Shown: positions 23,228 to 39,200, counted from the stretch's first letter. The stretch is 64,000 nucleotides of DNA from Siphonodentalium dalli (GCA_032622095.1 CP136067.1:60646893-60710892); one strand, 5' to 3'. Program-made: numbers and translations. The notes: a model not told the origin generated them from the letters alone.

Positions 23228-23690
23228 ATAGCACAGTTTGGGGGAAAGATACTGATTTACTACTGGTTTTGTCCATTCATTTTTACGGCCCTTGTTGGAT
23301 CTTGCAAATTTGTGAATTTTGTCTCTGTACAAACATTTCAGCATTTTGGGCATGGATCATCAGATACGGTTGTGCTTTGGTATGGTGATAGGCTCTGATA
23401 TCCCAGCATGTGGTAAAGGATACCCACATACAACAGGTTTTGTCCATTCATTCATCTATACCAGAGTTATAGTCCTTGTTTGACTTCGGAATTTCTGAAT
23501 TTGAAATGGTATGAAAATATCAGCTTGAAACTTGGGAATGGATCATTGGATTTGGTTGTGCTTTGGTGTATTGACAGCCCAGTTTCTTGGATTTAGAAAA
23601 TAATAATTTTCCAACCATAAAAATATATAGTATTGCCCACTCTCTAAATTGAGCGTCGTGGGCATATGCCACACTTGGCATTGCACTTGT
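23228..23690 (+). repeat. ~170-bp tandem array, part 2 and tail
   Basis: The array resumes at ATAGCACAG and runs for about two units (TTTTGTCCATTCATT, GAGTTATAGTCCTTGTTTGACTT). It ends in a tail with GAGCGTCGTGGGCATATGCC near 23652-23675. Confidence 0.8.
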
Positions 23691-24149
23691 TTATGTCGAC
23701 AACATCCTTGATGACGGTTCAACTGGAACAGAAATGGTCTTCACTACTATGAGGTCTAGTCTTCATAAATAACTAGTTCGTACCATTAAATGAAACTGTG
23801 TCGAACAAAATTTTAGTATACCACATGCTACAGTTTTTGATGAGCAATAAACATAGAACTACACAGTGGTGTGAACATGTTAACGTTATTGCACTAGATT
23901 GTCATGCTGCGAGGTACAACTTGATCCTTATGATTCTCATTGCACCATCATGTCACAACAAACTTGTTCAAACAGTGCAATAACATTAACCAGTTCACAC
24001 ACATGTGTTGTTCTATCTGTTTCTATGTCTAGTGTTGGTGGGACACTGCCAGATTAAAATTTAGAGATTTTTACATAAAAAGCTGAGCATGCTGATATAT
24101 ACAGAAACATCAAAGAAAAGACTTGTATGTTGTCTCATTTATATTCCAG
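23691..24149. other. No feature seen upstream of the first coding exon
   Basis: This should contain the 3' end of the intron before the first coding exon (acceptor TATATTCCAG at 24140-24149). No 5' UTR exon or promoter could be identified. Confidence 0.5.
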
Positions 24150-24250
24150 GCCAGAAATGATATGGGCCATGTTAATATGTCACGAGAGGAGCAAGCTGTT
24201 GAAGCAGGCAGGAGGCTATATGGTAGTGTGTACCATGTCCTACCTAATGG
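24150..24250 (+). CDS. STARD3: Exon 1 (first coding exon): cytosolic N-terminus
   Basis: The acceptor is TATATTCCAG and the donor GTAAGA. Reading in the frame that joins exon 2 gives an ATG at 24162 (MGHVNMSREEQ) and a second at 24177 (MSREEQAVEAG). The second has A at -3 and is the more likely start; the first has G at -3. Before 24162 the exon is open, so it may be 5' UTR. The peptide (EEQAVEAGRRLYGS ... LPNG) is hydrophilic and not diagnostic. It is included because the splice phase and the SAASNELQDEYMEE join are coherent. Confidence 0.72.
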
Positions 24251-27200
24251 GTAAGATGTTCATTTCACTTATTGTAAATGTCCTGACATAGGTAAAATGT
24301 AACCATGTGATCCTGGTATATTTATATGGCAGCTGAAAACTGTATTTAGACCCTTTTAGGCTTTTAGCTCAACTTGACAAAGTCAACCCATTCTAGAATG
24401 CTATAGAAAATAATAAAAATGTTGTATGTATGTGGTTACAATGTAGATATATAAAAGTTAGTTTCATTTAGGTGCCAGAATTTAAGAAATAGGGCTGAAC
24501 CATTGGAGGGAATGCAACAAAAAATACATTGATAATTACTCCCCGATACACTAATTAGAAATTTTATTTGCTGATTTTGCCTATAAGAAGAAAAGGTGCA
24601 ATACAAGTTCAAGGCCGCTCAAGTCAAGATCAACTTGAAAATAAACAAAATGAAACTGACGCAGAGGAACAACTAACATTGTGTCATTAAACAACACTTT
24701 TCAACTATTTGGAGATAAAAAAAAATTTGGCCTATTTTAATATAAAAAAGTCAGATCAGGATCAAGTAACCAAGGAAACACCATAACCACACTAGGTAAG
24801 TTCGCCCTGGGGACAATCGACTCGCACTCGAATGTAATAACGCTTCCTGAATTACTAAGCCAGTGGCTTGACTCTGCCACTTACATCTTTATCGAGAAAT
24901 AGAAGCAACAAGTAACTAAGGTTGTGGGGAGGGGCAGGGATTGGTGGTGACAGAGCAGCGAGCGTATTGCGAGCCCCTGTGTTTCTGCCATTTTCAAAGA
25001 ATACATGTATTTTGTTGGTGCTTTATTCAAATATTTGTTATTAGTTAATGGAACGCTGACTGCAGATGGAAAATTATTTAATTAAAATAGAGTGGGCAAC
25101 CGTTTTGTCATCTAACCAGGACTAGTCACCATGTGAGAGAATACCATGCTGTCCATGTCATATATATACTGGTGTAGTTAACCTATGGGTGTGGATGCTG
25201 ATCCTTATGTGATAAGTTTGATTAACCAGTGCTGTGAGATTTTCAGACATTTCTGGAGCTTTTCATTAAAGTGCAGGTTATAATTTAGAAATAACGTTTA
25301 TCAAATTATGATAATTTTCTCAAGAATATACTAATGGTATAGCATAATGATGATATGGATGCAATATTATTCACAAAACACGCTTTGTTTCAGAGAAAAT
25401 GCAGGTCAATTGTTGTTTAGTGTCTCACAAAAAGCATGGTGAAATTATGTCATTTCCTTATTAGCTCAACTTTACTTTGTAAAGTTTGAGCTATTGCCAT
25501 GGCTTTGTCGTCCGTCGTCCGTGTGTACGTGTGTACGTAAGGCGTCAACAATGCAGTCTACAGGTCGTACCTTTGGTCGGATCATTATGAAATTTGTCAT
25601 AGCTGTTGACATCAACATTTAGACCAGAATGATTAATTTTGGGGTCATTCGGTAAAAAAACATGGCCGCCAGTGGCCATCTTGCATTTCAAAATTCAATC
25701 CATTAGCACGGGCTACAGGGCGTACTGTTTGTCTGATCGTCATGAAATTTGTCATGGATGTTAATATTGACATGTAGATGGGAACGAGTAATTTTGGGGT
25801 CATTCGGCCCAAAAACATGGCCGCCAGCAGCCATCTTGGATTTTACTCTTTGTATGACTAAATTCTTTAGCACGGGCTACAGGTCGTACTTTTAGTCTGA
25901 TCATCATAAAATTTGTCAAGAATGTTAACAATGACATGTAGATGGGAACGAGTCATTTTGGGGTCATTCGGCCAAAAAACATGGCCGCCAGCAGGCATCT
26001 TTGATTTCACTCTTTGTATGACTAAATCCTTTAGCACGGGCTACAGGTCGTACCTTTAGTCCGATCATCATAAAATTTGTCATGGCTGTTGAAATTGGAA
26101 TGTAGATGGGAACGAGTCATTTTGGGGTCATTCGGACAAAAAACATGGCCGCCAGCGGCCATCTTGGATTTCAAAATTCAATCCATTAGCACGGGCCACA
26201 GGTCGTACTGTTCGTCTGATCATCATGAAATTTGTCATGGTTGTTAATATTGGATTTTACTCTTTGTATGACTAAATTCTTTAGCATGGGCTACAGGTCG
26301 TACCTTTAGTCTGATCGTCATAAAATTTGTCATAGATGTTAATAATGACATGTAGATGGGAACGAGTCATTTTGGTGTCATTCGGCCAAAAAACATGGCC
26401 GCCAGCAGCCATCTTCGATTTTACTCTTTGTATGACTAAATTCTTTAGCACGGGCTACAGGTCGTACCTTTTTAGCTCAACTTTACTTTGTAAAGTTTGA
26501 GCTATTGCCATGGCTTTGTCGTCCGTCGTCCGTGTGTGCGTGTGTGCGTGTGCGCGTGTGTGCGTGTGTACGGGCGGCGTCAACAATAGAGGCTACAGGT
26601 CGTACCTTTGATCGGATCATTATGAAATTTGTCATAGCTGTTGACATCAACATTTGTACCGGAATGATTCATTTTGGGGTCATACGGAAAAAAAACATGG
26701 CCGCCAGTGGCCATCTTAGATTTCAAAATTCAATCCATTAGCACGGGCTACAGGCCGTACTGTTCATCTGATCGTCATGAAATTTGTCATGGATGTTAAT
26801 ATTGACATGTAGATGGGAACGAGTAATTTTGAGGTCATTCGGCCAAAAAACATGGCCGCCAGCAGCCATCTTCGATTTTACTCTTTGCATGACTAAATCC
26901 TTTAGCACGGGCTACAGGTCGTACCTTTAGTCAGATCGTCATAAAATTTGTCATGGATGTTAACAATGACATGTAGATAGGAACGAGTCATTTTTGGGTT
27001 ATTTGGGCAAAAAACATGGCCGCCAGCAGGCATCTTTGATTTTACTCTTTGTATGACTAAATCCTTTAGCACGGGCTACAGGTCGTACCTTTAGTCTGAT
27101 AATCATGAAATTTGTCATGGCTGTTGAAATTGGAATGTAGATGGGAACGAGTCATTTTGGGGTCATTCGGACAAAAAACATGGCCGCCAGTGGCCATCTT

Positions 27201-30200
27201 TGTTTACAAAATTCAATCCATTAGCACGGGCCACAGGTCGCACTGTTCGTCTGATCATCATGAAATTTGTCATGGATGTTAATATTGACATGTAGATGGG
27301 AACGAGTTATTTTGGGGTCATTCGGCCCAAAAACATGGCCGCCAGCAGCCATCTTGGATTTTACTCTTTGTATGACTAAATTCTTTAGCACGGGCTACAG
27401 GTCGTACCTTTAGTCTGATCATCATAAAATTTGTCATGGATGTTAACAATGACATGTAGATTGGAACGAGTCATTTTGGGGTCATTCGGCCAAAAAACAT
27501 GGCCGCCAGCAGCCGTCTTGGATTTTACTCTTTGCATGACTAAATCCTTTAGCACGGGCTACAGGTCCTACTTTTAGTCTGATCATCATAAAATTTGTCA
27601 ATAATGTTAATAATCACATGTAGATGGGAACGAGTCATTTTGGGGTCATTCGGCCAAAAAACATGGCCGCCAGCAGCCAACTTGGATTTTACTCTTTGTA
27701 TGACTAAATCCTTTAGCACGGGCTACAGGTCGTACCTTTAGTCTGATCATCATAAAATTTGTCATGGCTGTTGATATTGGAATGTAGATGGGAACGAGTC
27801 ATTTTGGGGTCATTCGGACAAAAAACATGGCCTCCAGCGGCCATCTTGGATTTCAAAATTTAATCCATTAGCACGGGCCACAGGTCGTACTGTTTGTCTG
27901 ATCATCATGAAATTTGTCATGGATGATAATATTGACATGTAGATGGGAACGAGTAATTTTGGGGTCATTCGGCCAAAAAACATGGTCGCCAGCAGCCATC
28001 TTGGATTTTACTCTTTGTATGACTAAATCCTTTAGCACAGGCTACAGGTCGTACATTTATTCTGATCATCATAAAATTCGTCATGAATGTTAATAATGAC
28101 ATGTAGATGGGAACGAGTCATTTTGGGGTCATTCGGCCAAAAAACATGGCCGCCAGCAGCCATCTTGGATTTTACTCTTTGTATGACTAAATCCTTTAGC
28201 ACGGGCTACAGGTCGTACCTTTAGTCTGATCATCATAAAAATTTTCATGGCTGTTGAAATTGGAATGTAAATGGGAACGAGTCATTTTGGGGTCATTCGG
28301 ACAAAAAACATGGCCGCTAGCAGCCATCTTGGATTTCAAAATTTAATCCATTAGCACGGGCCACAGGTCGTACTGTTCGTCTGATCATCATGAAATTTGT
28401 CATGGATGTTAATATTGACATGTAGATGGGAACGAGTAATTTTGGGTGTCATTTGGCCAAAAACATGGCCGCCAGCCGCCATCTTGGATTTTACTCTTTG
28501 TATGACTAAATTCTTTAGCACGGGCTACAGGTCGTACCTTTAGTCTGATCATCATAAAATTTGTCATGGTTCTTAACAATGACATGTAGATGGGAACGAG
28601 TAATTTTGGGGTCAATCGGCCAAAAAACATGGTCGCCAGCAGCCATCTTGGATTTTACTCTTTGTATGACTAAATCCTTTAGCACGGGCTACAGGTTGTA
28701 CCTTTAGTCTGATCATCATAAAATTTGTCATGAATGTTAATAATGACATGTAGATGGGAACGAGTCATTTTGGGGTCATTTGGCCAAAAAACATGGCCGC
28801 TAGCAGCCAACTTGGATTTTACTCTTTGTATGACTAAATCCTTTACCACGGGCTACAGGTCGTACCTTTAGTCTGATTTTGGGGTCATTCGGACAAAAAA
28901 CATGGCCGCCAGTGGCCATCTTGGATTTCAAAATTTAATCCATTAGCACGGGCCACAGGTCGTACCTTTAGTCTGATCGTCATAAAATTTGTCATTGATG
29001 TTAACGATGACATGTAGATGGGAACGACTCATTTTGGGGTCATTCGGCTGAAAACATGGCCGCCAGCAGCCATCTTGGATTTTACTTTTCTCTTCATGTC
29101 TATAAACTAGTATTAGACATTCAACTTTCCACATTCCTAATCGCTCCATTGACTGTAATATATTAAATTATTCCCTTTCCAAGTTGAGCTACAGTGTCAT
29201 TGACACTTTCATTTCTGATCATCATCAAATTTGTCATGGATGTTAATATTGACATGTAGATGGGAACGAGTAATTTTGGGGTCATTTGGCCCAAAAACAT
29301 GGCTGCCAGCAGCCATCTTGGATTTTATTCTTTGTATGACTAAATCCTTTAGCACGGGCTACAGGTCGTACCTTTAGTCTCATCATCATAAAATTTGTCA
29401 TGAATGTTAATAATGACATGTAGATGGGAACGAGTCATTTTGGGGTCATTCGGTCAAAAAACATGGCCGCCAACAGGCATCTTTGATTTCACTCTTTGTA
29501 TGACTAAATCCTTTAGCACGGGCTACAGGTCGTACCTTTAGTCCGATCATCATAAAATTTGTGATGGTTGTTGAAATTGGAATGTAGATTGGAACGAGTC
29601 ATATTGGGGTCATTCGGACGAAAAACATGGCCGCCAGAGGCCATCTTGGATTTCAAAATTCAATCCATTAGCACGGGCCACAGGTCGTACTGTTCGTTTG
29701 ATCATCATGAAATTTGTCATGGATGTTAATATTGACATGTAGATGGGAACGAGTAATTTTGGGGTCATTCGGCCAAAAAACATGGTCGCCAGCAGCCATC
29801 TTGGATTTTACTCTTTGTATGACTAAATCCTTTAGCACGGGCTACAGGTTGTACCTTTAGTCTGATCATCATAAAATTTGTCATGAATGTTAATAATGAC
29901 ATGTAGATGGGAACGAGTCATTTTGGGGTCATTTGGCCAAAAAACATGGCCGCTAGCAGCCAACTTGGATTTTACTCTTTGTATGACTAAATCCTTTACC
30001 ACGGGCTACAGGTCGTACCTTTAGTCTGATTTTGGGGTCATTCGGACAAAAAACATGGCCGCCAGTGGCCATCTTGGATTTCAAAATTTAATCCATTAGC
30101 ACGGGCCACAGGTCGTACCTTTAGTCTGATCGTCATAAAATTTGTCATTGATGTTAACGATGACATGTAGATGGGAACGACTCATTTTGGGGTCATTCGG

Positions 30201-33200
30201 CTGAAAACATGGCCGCCAGCAGCCATCTTGGATTTTACTTTTCTCTTCATGTCTATAAACTAGTATTAGACATTCAACTTTCCACATTCCTAATCGCTCC
30301 ATTGACTGTAATATATTAAATTATTCCCTTTCCAAGTTGAGCTACAGTGTCATTGACACTTTCATTTCTGATCATCATCAAATTTGTCATGGATGTTAAT
30401 ATTGACATGTAGATGGGAACGAGTAATTTTGGGGTCATTTGGCCCAAAAACATGGCTGCCAGCAGCCATCTTGGATTTTATTCTTTGTATGACTAAATCC
30501 TTTAGCACGGGCTACAGGTCGTACCTTTAGTCTGATCATCATAAAATTTGTCATGAATGTTAATAATGACATGTAGATGGGAACGAGTCATTTTGGGGTC
30601 ATTCGGTCAAAAAACATGGCCGCCAACAGGCATCATTGATTTCACTCTTTGTATGACTAAATCCTTTAGCACGGGCTACAGGTCGTACCTTTAGTCCGAT
30701 CATCATAAAATTTGTGATGGTTGTTGAAATTGGAATGTAGATTGGAACGAGTCATATTGGGGTCATTCGGACGAAAAACATGGCCGCCAGAGGCCATCTT
30801 GGATTTCAAAATTCAATCCATTAGCACGGGCCACAGGTCGTACTGTTCGTCTGATCATCATGAAATTTGTCATGGATGTTAATATTGACATGTAGATGGG
30901 AACGAGTAATTTTGGGGTCATTCGGCCAAAAAACATGGCGGCCAGCAGCCATCTTGGATTTTACTCTTTGTATGACTAAATTCTTTAGCACGGGCTACAG
31001 GTCGTACCTTTAGTCTGATCATCATCAAATTTGTCATGGATGTTAATATTGACATGTAGATGGGAACGAGTAATTTTGGGGTCATTTGGCCCAAAAACAT
31101 GGCCGCCAGCAGCCATCTTGGATTTTACTCTTTGTATGACTAAATCCTTTAGCACGGGCTACAGGTCGTACCTTTAGTCTGATCATCATAAAATTTGTCA
31201 TGAATGTTAATAATGACATGTAGATGGGAACGAGTCATTTTGGGGTCATTCGGTCAAAAAACATGGCCGCCAGCAGGCATCTTTGATTTTACTCTTTGTA
31301 TGACTAAATCCTTTAGCACGGGCTACAGGTCATACCTTTAGTCCGATCATCATAAAATTTGTCATGGCTGTTAAAATTGGAATGTAGATGGGAACGAGTC
31401 ATTTTGGGGTCATTCGGACAAAAAACATGGCCGCCAGTGGCCATCTTGGATTTCAAAATTTAATCCATTAGCACGGGCCACAGGTCGTACTGTTAGTCTG
31501 ATCATCATGAAATTTGTCAAGGATGTTAATATTGACATGTAGATGGGAACGAGTAATTTTGGGGTCATTCGGTCAAAAAACATGGCCGCCAGCAGGCATC
31601 TTTGATTTCACTCTTTGTATGACTAAATCCTTTAGCACGGGCTACAGGTCGTACCTTTAGTCAGATCATCATAAAATTAGTCATGGCTGTTGAAATTGGA
31701 ATGTAGATGGGAACGAGTCATATTGGGGTCATTCGGACAAAAAACATGGCCGCCAGAGGCCATCTTGGATTTCAAAATTCAATCCATTAGCACGGGCCAC
31801 AGGTCGTACTGTTCGTCTGATCATCATGAAATTTGTCATGGATGTTAATATTGACATGTAGATGGGAACGAGTAATTTTGGGGTCATTCGGCCAAAAAAC
31901 ATGGTGGCCAGCAGCCATCTTGGATTTTACTCTTTGTATGACTAAATTCTTTAGCACGGGCTACAGGTCGTACCTTTAGTCTGATCATCATCAAATTTGT
32001 CATGGATGTTAATATTGACATGTAGATGGGAACGAGTAATTTTGGGGTCATTTGGCCCAAAAACATGGCCGCCAGCAGCCATCTTGGATTTTACTCTTTG
32101 TATGACTAAATCCTTTAGCACGGGCTACAGGTCGTACCTTTAGTCTGATCATCATAAAATTTGTCTTGAATGTTGATAATAACATGTAGATGGGAACGAG
32201 TCATTTTGGGGTCGTTCAATCAAAAAACATGGCCGCCAGCAGGCATCTTTGATTTTACTCTTTGTATGACTAAATCCTTTAGCACGGGCTACAGGTCGTA
32301 CCTTTAGTCCGATCATCATAAAATTTGTCATGGCTGTTGAAATTGGAATGTAGATGGGAACGAGTCATTTTGGGGTCATTCGGACAAAAAACAATGGCCG
32401 CCAGTGGCCATCTTGGATTTCAAAATTCAATCCATTAGCACGGGCCACAGGTCGTACTGTTCGTCTGATCATAATGAAATTTGTCATGGATGTTAATATT
32501 GACATGTAGATGGGAACGAGTAATTTTGGGGTCATTCGGCCTAAAAACATGTGGCCAGCAGCCATCTTGGATTTTACTCTTTGTATGACTAAATTCTTTA
32601 GCACGGGCTACAGGTCGTACCTTTAGTCTGATCATCATCAAATTTGTCATGGATGTTAATATTGACATGTAGATGGGAACGAGTAATTTTGGGGTCCTTT
32701 GGCCCAAAAACATGGCTGCCAGCAGCCATCTTGGATTTTACTCTTTGTATGACTAAATCCTTTAGCACGGGCTACAGGTCGTACCTTTAGTCTGATCATC
32801 ATCAAATTTGTCATGAATGTTAATAATGACATGTAGATGGGAACGAGTCATTTTGGGGTCATTCGGCCAAAAAACATGGCCGCCAGCAGGCATCTTTGAT
32901 TTTATTCTTTGTATGACTAAATCCTTTAGCACGGGCTACAGGTCGTACCTTTAGTCCGATCATCATAAAATTTGTCATGGCTGTTAAAATTGGAATGTAG
33001 ATGGGAACGAGTCATTTTGGGGTCATTAGGACAAAAAACATGGCCGCCAGTGGCCATCTTGGATTTCAAAATTTAATCCATTAGCACGGGCCACAGGTCG
33101 TACTGTTAGTCTGATCATCATGAAATTTGTCATGGATGATAATATTGACATGTAGATGGGAACAAGTAATTTTGGGGTCATTCGGCCAAAAAACATGGCC

Positions 33201-36200
33201 GCCAGCAGCCATCTTGGATTTTACTCTTTGTATGACTAAATTCTTCAGCACGGGCTGCAGGTCGTACCTTTAGTCTGATCATCATAAAATTTGCCATGGA
33301 TATTAACAATGTCATGTAGCTGGGAACGAGTAATATTGGGGTCATTCGGCCAAAAAACATGGTCGCCAGCAGCCATCTTGGATTTTACTCTTTGTATGAC
33401 TAAATCCTTTAGCACGGGCTACAGGTCGTACCTTTAGTCTGATCATCATAAAATTTGTCATGAATGTTAACAATGTCATGTAGCTGGGAACGAGTAATAT
33501 TGGGGTCATTCGGCCAAAAAACATGGTCGCCAGCAGCCATCTTGGATTTTACTCTTTGTATGACTAAATCCTTTAGCACGGGCTACAGGTCGTACCTTTA
33601 GTCCGATCATCATAAAATTTGTGATGGTTGTTGAAATTGGAATGTAGATTGGAACGAGTCATATTGGGGTCATTCGGACGAAAAACATGGCCGCCAGAGG
33701 CCATCTTGGATTTCAAAATTCAATCCATTAGCACGGGCCACAGGTCGTACTGTTCGTCTGATCATCATGAAATTTGTCATGGATGTTAATATTGACATGT
33801 AGATGGGAACGAGTAATTTTGGGGTCATTCGGCCAAAAAACATGGCGGCCAGCAGCCATCTTGGATTTTACTCTTTGTATGACTAAATTCTTTAGCACGG
33901 GCTACAGGTCGTACCTTTAGTCTGATCATCATCAAATTTGTCATGGATGTTAATATTGACATGTAGATGGGAACGAGTAATTTTGGGGTCATTTGGCCCA
34001 AAAACATGGCCGCCAGCAGCCATCTTGGATTTTACTCTTTGTATGACTAAATCCTTTAGCACGGGCTACAGGTCGTACCTTTAGTCTGATCATCATAAAA
34101 TTTGTCATGAATGTTAATAATGACATGTAGATGGGAACGAGTCATTTTGGGGTCATTCGGTCAAAAAACATGGCCGCCAGCAGGCATCTTTGATTTTACT
34201 CTTTGTATGACTAAATCCTTTAGCACGGGCTACAGGTCATACCTTTAGTCCGATCATCATAAAATTTGTCATGGCTGTTAAAATTGGAATGTAGATGGGA
34301 ACGAGTCATTTTGGGGTCATTCGGACAAAAAACATGGCCGCCAGTGGCCATCTTGGATTTCAAAATTTAATCCATTAGCACGGGCCACAGGTCGTACTGT
34401 TAGTCTGATCATCATGAAATTTGTCAAGGATGTTAATATTGACATGTAGATGGGAACGAGTAATTTTGGGGTCATTCGGTCAAAAAACATGGCCGCCAGC
34501 AGGCATCTTTGATTTCACTCTTTGTATGACTAAATCCTTTAGCACGGGCTACAGGTCGTACCTTTAGTCAGATCATCATAAAATTAGTCATGGCTGTTGA
34601 AATTGGAATGTAGATGGGAACGAGTCATATTGGGGTCATTCGGACAAAAAACATGGCCGCCAGAGGCCATCTTGGATTTCAAAATTCAATCCATTAGCAC
34701 GGGCCACAGGTCGTACTGTTCGTCTGATCATCATGAAATTTGTCATGGATGTTAATATTGACATGTAGATGGGAACGAGTAATTTTGGGGTCATTCGGCC
34801 AAAAAACATGGTGGCCAGCAGCCATCTTGGATTTTACTCTTTGTATGACTAAATTCTTTAGCACGGGCTACAGGTCGTACCTTTAGTCTGATCATCATCA
34901 AATTTGTCATGGATGTTAATATTGACATGTAGATGGGAACGAGTAATTTTGGGGTCATTTGGCCCAAAAACATGGCCGCCAGCAGCCATCTTGGATTTTA
35001 CTCTTTGTATGACTAAATCCTTTAGCACGGGCTACAGGTCGTACCTTTAGTCTGATCATCATAAAATTTGTCTTGAATGTTGATAATAACATGTAGATGG
35101 GAACGAGTCATTTTGGGGTCGTTCAATCAAAAAACATGGCCGCCAGCAGGCATCTTTGATTTTACTCTTTGTATGACTAAATCCTTTAGCACGGGCTACA
35201 GGTCGTACCTTTAGTCCGATCATCATAAAATTTGTCATGGCTGTTGAAATTGGAATGTAGATGGGAACGAGTCATTTTGGGGTCATTCGGACAAAAAACA
35301 ATGGCCGCCAGTGGCCATCTTGGATTTCAAAATTCAATCCATTAGCACGGGCCACAGGTCGTACTGTTCGTCTGATCATAATGAAATTTGTCATGGATGT
35401 TAATATTGACATGTAGATGGGAACGAGTAATTTTGGGGTCATTCGGCCTAAAAACATGTGGCCAGCAGCCATCTTGGATTTTACTCTTTGTATGACTAAA
35501 TTCTTTAGCACGGGCTACAGGTCGTACCTTTAGTCTGATCATCATCAAATTTGTCATGGATGTTAATATTGACATGTAGATGGGAACGAGTAATTTTGGG
35601 GTCCTTTGGCCCAAAAACATGGCTGCCAGCAGCCATCTTGGATTTTACTCTTTGTATGACTAAATCCTTTAGCACGGGCTACAGGTCGTACCTTTAGTCT
35701 GATCATCATCAAATTTGTCATGAATGTTAATAATGACATGTAGATGGGAACGAGTCATTTTGGGGTCATTCGGCCAAAAAACATGGCCGCCAGCAGGCAT
35801 CTTTGATTTTATTCTTTGTATGACTAAATCCTTTAGCACGGGCTACAGGTCGTACCTTTAGTCCGATCATCATAAAATTTGTCATGGCTGTTAAAATTGG
35901 AATGTAGATGGGAACGAGTCATTTTGGGGTCATTAGGACAAAAAACATGGCCGCCAGTGGCCATCTTGGATTTCAAAATTTAATCCATTAGCACGGGCCA
36001 CAGGTCGTACTGTTAGTCTGATCATCATGAAATTTGTCATGGATGATAATATTGACATGTAGATGGGAACAAGTAATTTTGGGGTCATTCGGCCAAAAAA
36101 CATGGCCGCCAGCAGCCATCTTGGATTTTACTCTTTGTATGACTAAATTCTTCAGCACGGGCTGCAGGTCGTACCTTTAGTCTGATCATCATAAAATTTG

Positions 36201-39200
36201 CCATGGATATTAACAATGTCATGTAGCTGGGAACGAGTAATATTGGGGTCATTCGGCCAAAAAACATGGTCGCCAGCAGCCATCTTGGATTTTACTCTTT
36301 GTATGACTAAATCCTTTAGCACGGGCTACAGGTCGTACCTTTAGTCTGATCATCATAAAATTTGTCATGAATGTTAATAATGACATGTAGATGGGAACGA
36401 GTCATTTTGGGGTCATTCGGTCAAAAAACATGGCCGCCAGCAGGCATCTTTGATTTTACTCTTTGTATGACTAAATCCTTTAGCACGGGCTACAGGTCGT
36501 ACCTTTAGTCCGATCATCATAAAATTTGTCATGGCTGTTAAAATTGGAATGTAGATGGGAACGAGTCATTTTGGGGTCATTCGGACAAAAAACATGGCCG
36601 CCAGTGGCCATCTTGGATTTCAAAATTTAATCCATTAGCACAGGTCGTACTGTTAGTCTGATCATCATGAAATTTGTCAAGGATGTTAATATTGACATGT
36701 AGATGGGAACGAGTAATTTTGGGGTCATTCGGCCAAAAAACATGGCCGCCAGCAGGCATCTTTGATTTCACTCTTTGTATGACTAAATCCTTTAGCACGG
36801 GCTACAGGTCGTACCTTTAGTCCGATCATCATAAAATTTGTCATGGCTGTTGAAATTGGAATGTAGATGGGAACGAGTCATATTGGGGTCATTCGGACAA
36901 AAAACATGGCCGCCAGAGGCCATCTTGGATTTCAAAATTCAATCCAATTAGCACGGGCCACAGGTCGTACTGTTCGTCTGATCATAATGAAATTTGTCAT
37001 GGATGTTAATATTGACATGTAGATGGGAACGAGTAATTTTGGGGTCATTCGGCCTAAAAACATGCGGCCAGCAGCCATCTTGGATTTTACTCTTTGTATG
37101 ACTAAATTCTTTAGCACGGGCTACAGGTCGTACCTTTAGTCTGATCATCATCAAATTTGTCATGGATGTTAATATTGACATGTAGATGGGAACGAGTAAT
37201 TTTGGGGTCATTTGGCCCAAAAAACATGGCCGCCAGCAGCCATCTTGGATTTTACTCTTTGTATGACTAAATCCTTTAGCACGGGCTACAGGTCGTACCT
37301 TTAGTCTGATCAACATAAAATTTGTCTTGAATGTTGATAATAACATGTAGATGGGAACGAGTCATTTTGGGGTCGTTAGATCAAAAAACATGGCCGCCAG
37401 CAGGCATCTTTGATTTTACTCTTTGTATGACTAAATCCTTTAGCACGGGCTACAGGTCGTACCTTTAGTCCGATCATCATAAAATTTGTCATGGCTGTTG
37501 AAATTGGAATGTAGATGGGAACGAGTCATTTTGGGGTCATTCGGACAAAAAACAATGGCCGCCAGTGGCCATCTTGGATTTCAAAATTCAATCCATTAGC
37601 ACGGGCCACAGGTCGTACTGTTCGTCTGATCATAATGAAATTTGTCATGGATGTTAATATTGACATGTAGATGGGAACGAGTCATTTTGGGGTCATTCGG
37701 CCTAAAAACATGCGGCCAGCAGCCATCTTGGATTTTACTCTTTGTATGACTAAATTCTTTAGCACGGGCTACAGGTCGTACCTTTAGTCTGATCATCATC
37801 AAATTTGTCATGAATGTTAATAATGACATGTAGATGGGAACGAGTCATTTTGGGGTCATTCGGTCAAAAAACATGGCCGCCAACAGGCATCTTTGATTTT
37901 ACTCTTTGTATGACTAAATCCTTTAGCACGGGCTACTGGTCGTACCTTTAGTCCGATCATCATAAAATTTGTCATGGCTGTTAAAATTGGAATGTAGATG
38001 GGAACGAGTCATTTTGGGGTCATTAGGACAAAAAATATGGCCGCCAGTGGCCATCTTGGATTTCAAAATTTAATCCATTAGCACGGGCCACAGGTCGTAC
38101 TGTTAGTCTGATCATCATGAAATTTGTCATGGATGATAATATTGACATGTAGATGGGAACGAGTAATTTTGGGGTCATTCGGCCAAAAAACATGGCCGCC
38201 AGCAGCCATCTTGGATTTTACTCTTTGTATGACTAAATTCTTCAGCACGGGCTGCAGGTCGTACCTTTAGTCTGATCATCATAAAATTTGTCATGGATAT
38301 TAACAATGTCATGTAGCTGGGAACGAGTAATATTGGGGTCATTCGGCCAAAAAACATGGTCGCCAGCAGCCATCTTGGATTTTACTCTTTGTATGACTAA
38401 ATCCTTTAGCACGGGCTACAGGTCGTACTTTTTGTCTGATCATCATAAAATTTGTCAAGAATGTTAATAATGACATGTAGATGGGAACGAGTCATTTTGG
38501 GGTCAGTCGGCCAAAAAACATGGTCGCCAGCAGCCATCTTGGATTTTACTCTTTGTATGACTAAATCCTTTAGCACGGGCTACAGGTCGTACCTTTAGTC
38601 TGATCATCATAAAATTTGTCATGGCTGTTGAAATTGGAATGTAGATGGGAACGAGTTATTTTGGGGTCATTGGGACAAAAAACATCGCCGCCAGCGGCCA
38701 TCTTGGATTTCAAAATTTAATCCATTAGCACGGGCCACAGGTCATACTGTTCGTCTGATCATCATGAAATTTGTCATGGATGATAATATTGACATGTAGA
38801 TAGGAACGAGTAATTTTGGGGTCATTCGGCCAAAAAACATGGCCGCCAGCAGCCATCTTGGATGACTAAATTCTTTAGCACGGGCTGCAGGTCGTACCTT
38901 TAGTCTGATCATCATAAAATTTGTCGTGAATGTTAATAATGACATGTAGATGGGAACGAGTCATTTTGGGGTCATTCGGCCAAAAAACATGGCCGCCAGC
39001 AGCCAACTTGGATTTTACTCTTTGTATGACTAAATTCTTTAGCATGGGCTACAGGTCGTACCTTTAGTCTGATCGTCATAAAATTTGTCATGGATATTAA
39101 CAATGTCATGTAGCTGGGAACGAGTAATTTTGGGGTCATTCGGCCAAAAACATGGCCGCCAGCAGCCATCTTGGATTTTACTTTTCTCTTCATGTCTTTT

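Noticed and set aside
28409-39193. Many minus-strand open frames of 60-132 codons with shared words such as RPVARAKEFSHTKSKIQDG, looking like a protein family
   Set aside because: They are the intron-1 tandem repeat read through. Unit lengths of 164 and 155 are not multiples of three, the same DNA is read in different frames, and there are no conserved starts or splice sites.
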